Positions 1 through 7,262 of a DNA stretch of 14,170 nt are shown here, piece by piece. The DNA comes from Ichthyophonus hoferi (taxonomy: Eukaryota; Opisthokonta; Ichthyosporea; Ichthyophonida; Ichthyophonidae): assembly GCA_002751075.1 (NCBI GenBank), contig NAOQ01000157.1, positions 43,831 to 58,000 of the forward strand, given 5' to 3'. The position numbers were made by a program, and so were the translations under genes. How positions within the stretch are numbered: the stretch's first letter is position 1; the number at the start of each line of letters is the position of its first letter. The notes below the pieces were generated by a model. That model did no database searches, was not told where the DNA came from, and saw only the letters and a program-made list of their open reading frames with translations.

Positions 1-91
1 GGATATGTTTATATGTGTGTATCTTAGTCAAACATACATCTACACACACGTATATATATATATATATATATATTAATTCTTTTTTTTACAG

Positions 92-244
92 CTAGAAATC
101 AACATAACCAAAGAGAAAGAAATGGCAAAGAAAGCTCTGGCCAACGGTAACAAGAATACTGCGTTACTAATGTTAAAGAAGAAAAGATATCAAGAGAGCC
201 TGTTAGACAAGGCTGAAAAACAATACTCCAACCTGGATGAAATG
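92..244 (+). CDS. CHMP6: CHMP6 exon, helix 1/2 region
   Basis: The acceptor is a strong pyrimidine run followed by ACAG at 88-91; the donor is GTATAG at 245. The 51 codons run from LEINITKEKEMAKKAL to NLDEM and are open in this frame only as CHMP6. The motif LLMLKKKRYQESLLDK is nearly identical to the conserved LLLKKKRYQEQLLD block of the family. Both ends are phase 0. The previous exon is not in the window. Confidence 0.93.
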
Positions 245-3200
245 GTATAGGTTCTAAGATAGGTGTAATTAGGTTTACAGTTGAATAGATAGAGATTAAA
301 TTATACTATGGTTTATCTTACTTTACTTTATGTTGTTGTATTGTATGGTATGGTATTGTGTTATGATGTATTGTGTAGTGTAGTGTTGTATTGTGCTGTT
401 TTATTTTATATTGTATTGTGTTGTATTTTATTTTACGGTGGTTTAGTGTATTGCGTTATATCTTATTATTTAACACTGTATTCCACTGTATTATATCGTA
501 ACATACATTACGTTATATTATATTTTTCTATTTACTATTAATATATAACATTTTATTTTTCGGTATATTACCTTTCATATATTCCTATCTATCCGTATAT
601 CCCTATATATATATACTGAATATTTAAATTTATTCAGGTGAATTCATTGGAGTTTGCAAGCATCCAGAGAGATGTCTTTGAGCGACTGAAACAAGGTAAA
701 GATGTGTTGGAGGCATTGAACAAAGAGATAGATATAGATGAGGTGGATAAAATAATGCAAGATACACAAGAAGGAATTGCTTTCCAGAAGGTATGTGTTT
801 TACAGTCAGTGTTTATTTATGGGTGCTGTGTTGTAGTATTGGTGTGGTTATATATACTATTATTTTTTAGTAATTATGGTTTATAAGGCAATGTGTTGGG
901 TGTAGGTATGATTGGGGGATGTATGGATAGGTTTTGATGTGATAGTGAGGCTTGATGTTTAGTGTATGCAAATGGTTCTCATTATTATTATTAAAACCAT
1001 AATAACAATAATAATAGTAGTAGTAATAACAATAATAGACCCAAACCCCTTAGCAACCACTCCCTCCTAACCAATTTAACCCATTCCCTTTAGAATTCCT
1101 TTAATTAATATTGGCTATTGAACCCTGCCATCACAAGAACTAGTTGTATAATATTAATTCAAATCAATACACTAAATGATCTAGATTACGTTATGTCGTA
1201 TCATATTATATTTACGGGCACATCACATTACATTACACTGAATTACCGAGCTATGGAATATAATGCTTTTATTGGATATAAGATATTACATTGTATTGTA
1301 ATGCATTGCATTATATTTTGATCACAACTTAGGCTAATTTATTATTATTACTGAAAATCAAAATATTTTTGATGTATTGTTGGAGATATATATATCTTAT
1401 GAGGTAGTGTTATACTAGAGAGATGAATACTGAAACCTAAGCAATGTGGTATTAATCTTCGACTTAGCCCCATTTATAGTAAGGTGTAATTAAAGCTCCC
1501 CTGTGCCACTGTATTGGCTGTATATATCCATACATTAACACTGTTTTCCTTATTACCTTTGAATCAAAAAAAAAAAAAGTTCTTCTTGCAATATATTCCT
1601 AATCCTATATATATATGAGATAGGGAATAACTATAACGTGTTAAAACATGTATGACGTATATTTTATCTAAAATAGAGTAATAAATAATATATTCTTTGC
1701 ATATACCCACTGAGTATCTTGAGTTATATTTTATTTTATTGCCAATTTGTTTTATATATAGATAGGATAGAATAAGACTATGTTTTTCCAAGTAATTAAG
1801 GGATATATCTTTCTTGCTAACCTATAATAACCCTTCACAGGAAGTATCTGAGATGCTAAGTGGACAATTGAGTAGTGAAGAAGAGGCTGATGTGATGGCA
1901 GAACTAGAGGCACTCACTGCAGAGGAGGAGGTAGGTTGGGTAGGATAGGGTAGGGAAAGGTCGGATAGATTATGGTATGGTATGATATGGTAAAGTATAG
2001 TATAGTACAGTAGTATAGTACAGTAGGACATAATATAATATATTGTACTACTAGTATGATCACCTTAGAGTTAATACATAATCATTGTTCAGACGGTGGA
2101 GGCACCTCAAGTCACCATTCGGGAGCAGGAGACTATTCCTAAAAAGGAAGAAACTGTTACCGATAAAGAGGAAACTGTCACAGAGAAAGAAGAACCTGTT
2201 ACAGAGAAAGAAGAAATTGTTACAGAGAAAGAAGAAACTGTTGCAGAGAAAAAGGAAACTGTTGCAGAGAAAGAGGTTGAGCATAAGGAAGTACTCACTG
2301 CAGAGGATATGGCTGAGTTAGATGCTTTGGAGGATGAGGTAGAGGCGGTTAGTGGTAAGGTACCAGACATGCCTAGTGTACCTACTAAGCCCCTACCCGA
2401 GGTGGTGACTACAGGTAAGTGTAGGAGGGTAGGGATGGGTAGATAGTAGTGGTGGTATGCTTGCTGTTGTTCTTGTTGGTGATTTTGTTATGATTGTATG
2501 TAGGATTATTATTATTATTATTATTATTATTATTTTATTAATTTCTTTTATATACACTAACTTAGCAAGATTACTATAACCTACGATCCTATTTATTATT
2601 ATAAGTACAAACCTTTTATGACATTACCCTTAGATATCTTCACAGTTCTTTCTGTGTTCTCATTTGTTATTTTATGAGCCTAGAGATTATTTATAATTAC
2701 TGTATTGCTATGATTACTAATATTTTTATAATTTTTATCCGCCATTTTTGTTTCCCTTTTCTTCTGGTATATTTACTGCAACTATGGTTATGGTCAAACT
2801 CGTGCGTGTTAACGTTTGTATGTATATAGATATATGCATGTACACGTGTTTCTTATATATTTATATACGATTTTGAATATACTAGTCACAGTAGAAACAT
2901 TATTCTGCAATTGATAAAATGGAGCGTGTAATTAATAATCAACAACATTTCATTATGTGCTCAAAATATTATTGGTTTACAAGTTCGGCACCAATTATTA
3001 CCAGCTAGTAGATACAGTCACTGATAATGAATGATATGATTGGATATTTAGTGGATATATACATAGGTATAGCCATAAATAGTACAAGGTTTACCTATAG
3101 GATATTTAAATAAAACCAAATGATAATTTTGGAAATTAAAAGATAAATTTTAGGTATTTACTCTCAGTTTAGGATTGAATATGAAGTGGATGCATACATT

Positions 3201-3842
3201 GTAGTATTCATAAATATAATGAGGGTTATATATTACATTTAAACCAAAACAACTAATTGTTCTTAAAGCTGAAAGGCAAATTTCAATATTTATTACCAGG
3301 TTATGATTGGATATAAAGAGAATATATAAATGAGTATAACCATAAATAGTGAGAGGTTGATAAGTATGGCGCATTCACATAAAAACCAATGACTACTTTG
3401 AAAGCTAAGATAAAATTTAAATATTCATTCTCACTACCATCTTTTTCTTGTTTTTTTTTTCTCCCGATAGTGTGACAAATCCAGCTGATATTGGATACAA
3501 TATAATAAGATATGTTATAGTATATTATAGTAAATAGCAATATATAATACTGTATGCTATAACTTGGACGATTTCATTAGTTTATTTACATTTTTGTAGA
3601 CATATATTATGATAAATATATTAATAACATATAGTCTATACTGTGACGTTATTTATCTAAATGCATCCAGCTTTTAAATATAAAATGTAACACTCAAGCT
3701 AATCTGATTTAATATTTTAAAAGGTCCATGTTCATAAGCCCGTAGTCACGGCTTATTATTTTACCAGCCAATTAACACGAGGTAACCTCTCCCTCTACCA
3801 ATCACAGAGCAAGAGGAGAAGCCGCAACTAGTGCCAGCATAG
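92..3842 (+). CDS. CHMP6: CHMP6/VPS20-type ESCRT-III subunit, 5' end outside window (join 92-244, 638-790, 1841-1930, 2093-2414, 3808-3842)
   Basis: Five exons with intron phases 0,0,0,1 give 250 residues. The first three exons align throughout with animal CHMP6: the lysine-rich helix corner containing LLMLKKKRYQESLLDKAE, then EIDIDEVDKIMQDTQE, then the SGQLSSEEEADVMAELEAL helix. The segment DMPSVPTKPLPE matches the proline-rich MIM2 motif that binds the VPS4 MIT domain. From family knowledge, CHMP6 is N-myristoylated, binds ESCRT-II (VPS25) and nucleates CHMP4 polymers on endosomal membranes. The exon or exons carrying the myristoylation site and first helix are upstream of the window. The product is longer than the human one (201 residues) even without its N-terminus, because exon 4 carries a repeat insert. 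Identity is firm; the last exon is slightly less certain. Confidence 0.93.
245..637 (+). other. CHMP6 intron with T/G-rich pentanucleotide satellite
   Basis: From about 305 to 545 the intron is a degenerate array of 5-bp units such as TATTG and TATGG, almost free of C on the plus strand. The long open frame over it is a by-product of this bias. No gene or RNA was recognised. Confidence 0.8.
638..790 (+). CDS. CHMP6: CHMP6 exon, helix 2-4 region
   Basis: The acceptor is TATTCAG ending at 637 and the donor GTATGT begins at 791. The 51 codons begin VNSLEFASIQRDVFERLKQG and end TQEGIAFQK, matching the human stretch from VQ-IEF-QIEMKVMEGL to DETQEAVEYQ. The exon has the same length as the previous one (153 bp) and is phase 0-0. 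The GTG at its start is an internal codon, not an initiation site. Confidence 0.93.
791..1840 (+). other. CHMP6 intron, 1050 bp
   Basis: It contains a trinucleotide-rich patch (ATT/AAT/AGT units, 981-1038), a TATTG/CATTA pentamer-like patch around 1195-1320, and a run of A at 1566-1578. Nothing coding or structured was recognised. Confidence 0.75.
1841..1930 (+). CDS. CHMP6: CHMP6 exon, helix 5 region
   Basis: The exon has 30 codons, phase 0-0, with acceptor CTTCACAG and donor GTAGGT. It encodes EVSEMLSGQLSSEEEADVMA followed by ELEALTAEEE, which lines up with the family stretch that packs back on the helical core and ends just before MIM2 (human ELLAGSFTQEDEDAILEEL). In human CHMP6 MIM2 follows almost at once; here about 90 codons intervene in the next exon. 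Confidence 0.92.
1931..2040 (+). repeat. Intronic pentanucleotide satellite (GGATA/GGTAT/AGTAT)
   Basis: Most of the 162-bp intron 1931-2092 is 5-bp units rich in G and A on the plus strand: GGTAG, GGATA, GGTAT, then AGTAT. On the minus strand these read CTATC/CTACC/ATACC, the same family as the large array at 11102-11605. Confidence 0.8.
2093..2414 (+). CDS. CHMP6: CHMP6 exon with E/K heptad repeats, second helix-5-like copy and MIM2
   Basis: The acceptor is TTGTTCAG and the donor is GTAAGT at 2415 (phase 1). In order the exon holds: a short linker (2093-2149), six 21-bp repeats with consensus E-T-V-T-E-K-E (2150-2275), a helix-5-like segment LTAEDMAELDALEDE (about 2294-2338), and MIM2 DMPSVPTKPLPE (2366-2401). 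The reading frame is fixed by MIM2. If the donor were not used the frame would run to a stop at 2444-2446, adding a basic tail unlike CHMP6; splicing to 3808 gives a better C-terminus. Confidence 0.9.
2150..2275 (+). repeat. Six 21-bp in-frame tandem repeats inside CHMP6 coding sequence
   Basis: The unit is GAA ACT GTT RCA GAG AAA GAA, giving E-T-V-[TA]-E-K-[EK]. Copies start at 2150, 2171, 2192, 2213, 2234 and 2255. Two copies differ at the second residue (P or I for T), and the last two share A for T at the fourth. Because 21 is a multiple of 3, other frames also stay open over the block, which explains overlapping spurious ORFs on both strands. Confidence 0.95.
2505..2534. repeat. (ATT)n microsatellite
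   Basis: About ten uninterrupted ATT units near the 5' end of the last CHMP6 intron. Confidence 0.95.
3036..3437. repeat. Three diverged tandem copies of a ~134-bp unit
   Basis: The phrase GATTGGATAT (or GATTGAATAT) recurs at 3038, 3173 and 3305, each followed at similar distances by CATAAATA, a GAGGTT-like segment, ACCAA, a GGAAATTAAAAG/AAAGCTAAGATA block and a TATTTA(T)TCTCA/ATTACCA block. Spacing is 135 and 132 bp. The copies are well diverged, so the array is old. Confidence 0.75.
3808..3842 (+). CDS. CHMP6: CHMP6 terminal exon (11 codons and stop)
   Basis: The acceptor is the pyrimidine-rich CTCTCCCTCTACCAATCACAG ending at 3807. Joining the single G left at 2414 to AG gives the tail EQEEKPQLVPA and a TAG at 3840-3842. 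The family C-terminus has a comparable short acidic/proline tail ending in LVAAS in human, so the LVPA ending supports the call. It is too short to be found by ORF length. The intron is 1393 bp. The evidence is phase, acceptor quality and tail similarity; cDNA is not available to me. Confidence 0.72.
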
Positions 3843-3928
3843 ATCCCTTATAATCTATTCCAATTACTCCAGAATCTTGTAACTTTTAGTAGAGCCTTAC
3901 TATGACTAGTGAGATTGATCTGGATAAT

Positions 3929-3934
3929 AATAAA
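3929..3934 (+). promoter_or_regulatory. Candidate polyadenylation signal of CHMP6
   Basis: The canonical AATAAA lies 86 bp past the CHMP6 stop codon, followed by a GT-containing stretch (TTGGCTGTGATT) that could serve as the downstream element. Confidence 0.6.
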
Positions 3935-4337
3935 ACTAATTGGCTGTGATTCCTTTAATATTAATGTTATTTAATTTTTATTATTAATATACCATTGGTA
4001 GAATCACTACACCATGCTGTATTTCGTGTGATTTATCTTAGTGGTAAAAAATAAATTCATCATGATTATTTTGATATTAAAATATTGTTTTTATTTAATT
4101 TTAACATTGAAATGCTATAGGTTAAGATCACTACTACAGAAAACTCTTTTCCTGTCTTGGTTATCAAGGGTTCACCAAATCGAGTCACGAGGTTTGTTTA
4201 CGGGTCGGGCCAGAATGGTATCTAAAAATGATTGACTATGATTGGGAGTATAAGTTATAGTTAATTTAAAGCATTTGAAGTAATAATGTTTAGTAGCAAT
4301 CTATAAAAGAAATAATATAAGATGACCATAAATATAC

Positions 4338-4343
4338 TTTATT
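4338..4343 (-). promoter_or_regulatory. Candidate polyadenylation signal of the arrestin-domain gene
   Basis: On the minus strand AATAAA begins 30 bp after the TGA stop, implying a very short 3' untranslated region. Confidence 0.7.
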
Positions 4344-4372
4344 CCGGGGAAAACCTTTACTGCACCTATCAA

Positions 4373-5137
4373 TCAATATACTGTGTGAAGGGTGACTGTT
4401 TCTGCTGACTTATCCTCGAATGAGGGTAGCACAGTAGCCTTTTCTAATGTTTCACTATTAACTCCTAACGCACCGTTTATATCTTTGCCGGGTGATACTT
4501 CATCTACCAATCTAAACGGGATAGAAGTAGTAAGTACACTCCCATCGCGGTACGTACAAGATACCTTCATAGTATAAGATATAACAATACATACACCACT
4601 CTCCTGGACTGGATCTTTGTACATAGTGGAAGCAGCTAATCCCACCCGCCCACCTCCATTCCCACTCATCAATAATTGGTTATCTGTATCTTCCGTACCC
4701 AATACATCAATAGGACCCCTCGCTACCACTACATGCTTGTCATTGTCAGACGGGGCGGGTAGGATTATAAATTTTTCTTGGACCAGTGATGAATCTAACT
4801 TAGGCGGCTGTAATGTCACCTCCGCCTCATCTAACATGTGTTGTGTAGCATCATGGGTACTCCCAGGACTAGCCAATAGTCTTATCTGCACTGCACCGGC
4901 CGTAATCTGCGTAACATAATTCGTCTGTGGGTTGGAGCTAGTGTTCTGTACTGCTACATGCACAGGTATGGCCTCTCCCCGTACGAATGTATCCTTTTCT
5001 AACTGAGAAAAAAGATATCTATTACGGTCCGGTGTGTTGGCATAGGCAAAGCTCGGAAGTGGGGCGCTTTGAGGATTATTAGTAATACCTTTGTGAAAGA
5101 TAATTGAGGATAGGAAGGTATCCCCTCCTTCTGCGTG
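4373..5137 (-). CDS. Arrestin-domain gene, last exon (C-terminal arrestin domain)
   Basis: The exon has 254 codons and a TGA at 4375-4373. It begins after ATACCCACAG with HAEGGDTFLSSIIFHKG; an ATG 15 bp further upstream lies in the intron and is not a start. The C-domain contains EKDTFVRGEAIPVHVAVQN, matching the (Y/F)-x-x-GE-x-I-x-V-x-x-x-x-x-N pattern, and later CIVISYTMKVSC and TTSIPFRLVD. The tail of about 40 residues after SIPFRLVD is acidic and polar and has no PPxY. Confidence 0.92.
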   Translation of the reverse strand, partial: HAEGGDTFLSSIIFHKGITNNPQSAPLPSFAYANTPDRNRYLFSQLEKDTFVRGEAIPVHVAVQNTSSNPQTNYVTQITAGAVQIRLLASPGSTHDATQHMLDEAEVTLQPPKLDSSLVQEKFIILPAPSDNDKHVVVARGPIDVLGTEDTDNQLLMSGNGGGRVGLAASTMYKDPVQESGVCIVISYTMKVSCTYRDGSVLTTSIPFRLVDEVSPGKDINGALGVNSETLEKATVLPSFEDKSAETVTLHTVY

Positions 5138-7089
5138 CTGTGGGTATAGCATAATATGTTGGTTTGAATACTTACATATATGATATAAATGCTATTATTG
5201 CTAGCTGTTTTTCATATTGTTACTGTGTTTTGCGTATGAAATAGCATGAACTAATGATATGAACTAATAACTAATATAGTTGTAGATAAGCTGGAATAAT
5301 GAATTGGTACTTATTGTATTGGATCTTAATCTAAAAGTGATCTGTTGAGTAAAATAAACGATATATATAGCAAGATTGTAAATATAATGAATGTGATAAT
5401 GAGGGAAATAATTAAGAAAGAGAGAAGGAAAAAAGAAATATAATATGTACGTGCCAGGGGACCTATATATGGGCCGTACATACCATACAATTGGTGTTTA
5501 TTCTCCAACGGACATAATGAACTGGCAGGCCATTACTCGAGGTACCCATGGTCTCTAGGGAAGGAGGCAAGTTGGGTGGTATTTCTATAGAGAAAGGGAA
5601 TTCTGGGGGTAGATAGTAGTCAGTATATTATATGTAGAGAGGAAGTAAGGGGGAGGAAGGCGGGAAGGGAGAGAGAGAGAGAAAAAAAAAGAAGATTGGC
5701 AGTAGTTAAGACATAGTAAGTAATTAAGGATATATACAATACGGAATAATGGAATACAATATAATATGGTATAGTACTGTAGTTCAGATACCAGCTAACC
5801 AGCTAAAGCATATATAAAGCATAAAGTATTAAGCATTAGCCATACACTTGCCATATGTGCCAGGGTTCAACACTGTACCGCTCCACACTTTTATAGAAGT
5901 TGACTTCAATGTCTTTAGTTCATAGCTGCCATAGTGGCCGTTGTAGCAATACTCACACGAGAGCGTTGTAGTTACGTGGCTTGCATGGATTTTGCGATGA
6001 ACCAATCCGTGAATAATACCTGTGACTATATATAGTCACGAATAGGACGGGTCAGATAAAGGTGAGGATTATATTTGGTTGAGATCAGAAAAAAAAGATC
6101 TAACAGGTTGGATAAATCTGTATTAGGCCGCTCGTAAGCACATGTATTGTCAAGATCATATATATAATATGGATTTTATTGTAGTCGAAGTATACAATAT
6201 TAGCCAATAGTAATTACAATGTTCAGGTTGAAAATTTCAACTGAATTTGGACTCCTCACTCAATCTTTTCATTGGTAATTAGGATAGTATAATACAATAT
6301 TATATAGCATAATACACAACTACTACAGCATAAATAGAGGTAGTCATATGAAATGATAAGCAAATAAACATGAAAAAACAATATGTTCAGCTATAGATGC
6401 CGTTGACAGACCACGGACAAGGTCTCTTAATACAAGCTACAAGCACAACAAGCACATTACAATATTAGAATAATACAATATACTCACTGAATACATAATT
6501 GAAAACATCAATAAAAATATTACGTGCAGCTCTTAAGAGATATTATAGCACTAATGCGTCATTTTTACTACTCATATTATCTAAAATGTGTTATAGATAG
6601 ATCGTCAAGGAATACATTTGCACTTGTATGTGTATTAAGAGATTATATAGATATATATGTCATGACAGATAAATATTAGGCACCAGCCTGACATGTCCTC
6701 TGAGTGACAGGTTTACATTGCACTAGCTATGTTTTCAGAATACATATACAATAGAAATTGTTAATAAGAATAAATAACTATAGCAATATAAAGCGATGCC
6801 AAAATCAAATAAATATTTTTTAAAAAATGCAAATTTTAGCAAATAGATTGGTAGAAGCAACTCGAAATGCAACAACTAATAATAATAAATGAGAGAAAAT
6901 AAAGGTTAGTAAGTCCTCCCTTTCCCTTTCCAGCGACCTACCTTTCTCTCCATCATAATACATGTTCTTATTACATTGGATACTGAACAGGGCTACCCCT
7001 TTACATAAATGACGCTTATCAACTTCGAACATAGAGCTGCTATTCAACCCATTACTCCCTCCAAGTGAGGACTGGCTTTGGAACGGCAT
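4373..7089 (-). CDS. Arrestin-domain protein, 399 aa, four exons (join 7089-6942, 6019-5852, 5602-5484, 5137-4373 on minus)
   Basis: Joining four exons with phases 1,1,0 gives 399 residues, the usual length of arrestin-domain-containing proteins. The N-terminal arrestin domain (about 20-185) shows YYDGE plus IIHGLV, the counterpart of the Y-x-P-G-E...G-x-V strand, then NPGTYEFPFSIEIPPNLPPS, a textbook match to the arrestin PG-x-(Y/H)-x-FPF-x-x-x-(L/I)P-x-x-LP block. The C-terminal domain begins near FVRGEAIPVHVAVQN and includes VISYTMKVSCTYRDGS. The fold is known in cargo adaptors that link membrane proteins to ubiquitin ligases or endocytic machinery. No PPxY motif, which alpha-arrestins use to bind NEDD4 ligases, is present anywhere, and no clathrin-box motif is evident. 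There is no transmembrane segment. It could be a divergent alpha-arrestin or another arrestin-clan member; the fold is firm, the subfamily is not. Confidence 0.88.
5138..5483 (-). other. Arrestin-gene intron 3
   Basis: A 346-bp AT-rich GT-AG intron with no further recognised content; the open frame at 5326-5508 on minus is hydrophobic low-complexity sequence overlapping exon 3. Confidence 0.8.
5484..5602 (-). CDS. Arrestin-domain gene, exon 3
   Basis: The exon is 119 bp: two bases plus 39 codons. It starts after CTACCCCCAG with the hallmark FPFSIEIPPNLPPSLE and ends in HYVRWRINTNCM before donor GTATGT at 5483. The FPF and VRWRI strands are conserved arrestin N-domain features. Only this frame is open and family-like. 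Confidence 0.9.
5636..5695 (+). repeat. Polypurine tract (polypyrimidine on the gene's strand)
   Basis: About 60 bp of A and G with only isolated interruptions, including (GA)n and A9. In the arrestin gene this is a pyrimidine tract 35-90 nt upstream of the exon 3 acceptor, so it may strengthen that splice site. Confidence 0.85.
5852..6019 (-). CDS. Arrestin-domain gene, exon 2
   Basis: The exon is 168 bp. The acceptor is TCACAG just past an 18-bp perfect palindrome, with a branch-point-like CTGAC 32 nt upstream. It encodes IIHGLVHRKIHASHVTTTLS and continues to SIKVWSGTVLNPGTY, the N-domain strands that precede the FPF motif. The exon ends after the first base of a codon, and the donor is GCAAGT, not GT. 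Confidence 0.85.
6020..6941 (-). other. Arrestin-gene intron 1, 922 bp
   Basis: AT-rich, GTAGGT to CACAG. It contains an 18-bp palindrome at its 3' end. No coding or RNA gene content was recognised. Confidence 0.7.
6022..6039. repeat. 18-bp perfect palindrome next to the exon 2 acceptor
   Basis: GTGACTATATATAGTCAC is its own reverse complement and ends one base from the acceptor AG (6021-6020) on the gene's strand, where a pyrimidine tract would be expected. Confidence 0.9.
6942..7089 (-). CDS. Arrestin-domain gene, first coding exon
   Basis: The ATG at 7089-7087 has A at -3 and an in-frame TAA just upstream (-9 to -7), so it is a sensible start. The 49 codons plus one base end in NKNMYYDGEK before donor GTAGGT (6941-6936). 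The serine/glycine-rich first 20 residues are probably a disordered leader. The YYDGE motif and the phase-1 join to the next exon tie it to the arrestin gene across a 922-bp intron. Confidence 0.78.
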
Positions 7090-7116
7090 TGTTGATTATT
7101 TATCCTGATGTAATTG

Positions 7117-7143
7117 CTAGAACAGTTGAGTTGTCGTCGCCAT
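7117..7143 (-). other. Possible short upstream ORF before the arrestin start
   Basis: An ATG at 7143-7141 with G at +4 opens an eight-codon frame (MATTTQLF) ending at TAG, 27 bp before the main ATG. It matters only if transcription starts upstream of 7143, which the sequence does not show. Confidence 0.35.
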
Positions 7144-7262
7144 TAGGAAATAAGAAGGTTACAGAAGTGTATATTGTTATCAAAATGAAACACTAAAATT
7201 TATAAACAAAACCTAAAGGTCGAACTAATATATAAATAAAGGAAGTAGATCCGAAATTACAT

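Larger units (their letters stand above)
2415..3807 (+). other. Last CHMP6 intron, 1393 bp
   Basis: After the microsatellite there is about 500 bp of plain AT-rich sequence, then a diverged ~134-bp tandem repeat (3036-3437). No exon-like or RNA gene signal was recognised between the repeat and the terminal exon. Confidence 0.7.
3843..4372. other. Spacer between convergent genes
   Basis: It holds the two candidate polyadenylation signals (3929 on plus, 4343-4338 on minus) and AT-rich sequence. A less AT-rich patch at about 4150-4220 has no recognised content; the open frame there has no family resemblance. Confidence 0.7.

Noticed and set aside
308-541. 77-codon open frame rich in Leu, Tyr and Val
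   Set aside because: It lies in a CHMP6 intron over a TATTG-type satellite that lacks C and therefore rarely gives stops; not a gene.
1564-2031. Minus-strand open frames of 75 and 69 codons
   Set aside because: Low-complexity AT or pentamer sequence opposite CHMP6 introns and an exon, with no splice or family support.
2060-2370. Overlapping open frames on both strands across the CHMP6 repeat exon
   Set aside because: The 21-bp period keeps several frames open; only the frame with MIM2 and helix 5 matches a known family and has matching splice phases.
4041-4235. 64-codon open frame in the convergent spacer
   Set aside because: No recognisable domain, starts in AT-rich low-complexity sequence, and lies between two 3' ends.
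4392-4919. Plus-strand open frames of 61 and 100 codons
   Set aside because: They are antisense shadows of the large arrestin exon on the minus strand.
5138-5152. ATG at 5152 as a start for a 259-residue single-exon protein
   Set aside because: The bases before CACGCAG form a good acceptor (ATACCCACAG), and the upstream exons supply the N-terminal arrestin domain in phase.
6660-6740. Possible hairpin around CCTGACATG...GTGACAGG
   Set aside because: Pairing is interrupted and short; no RNA gene family fits.
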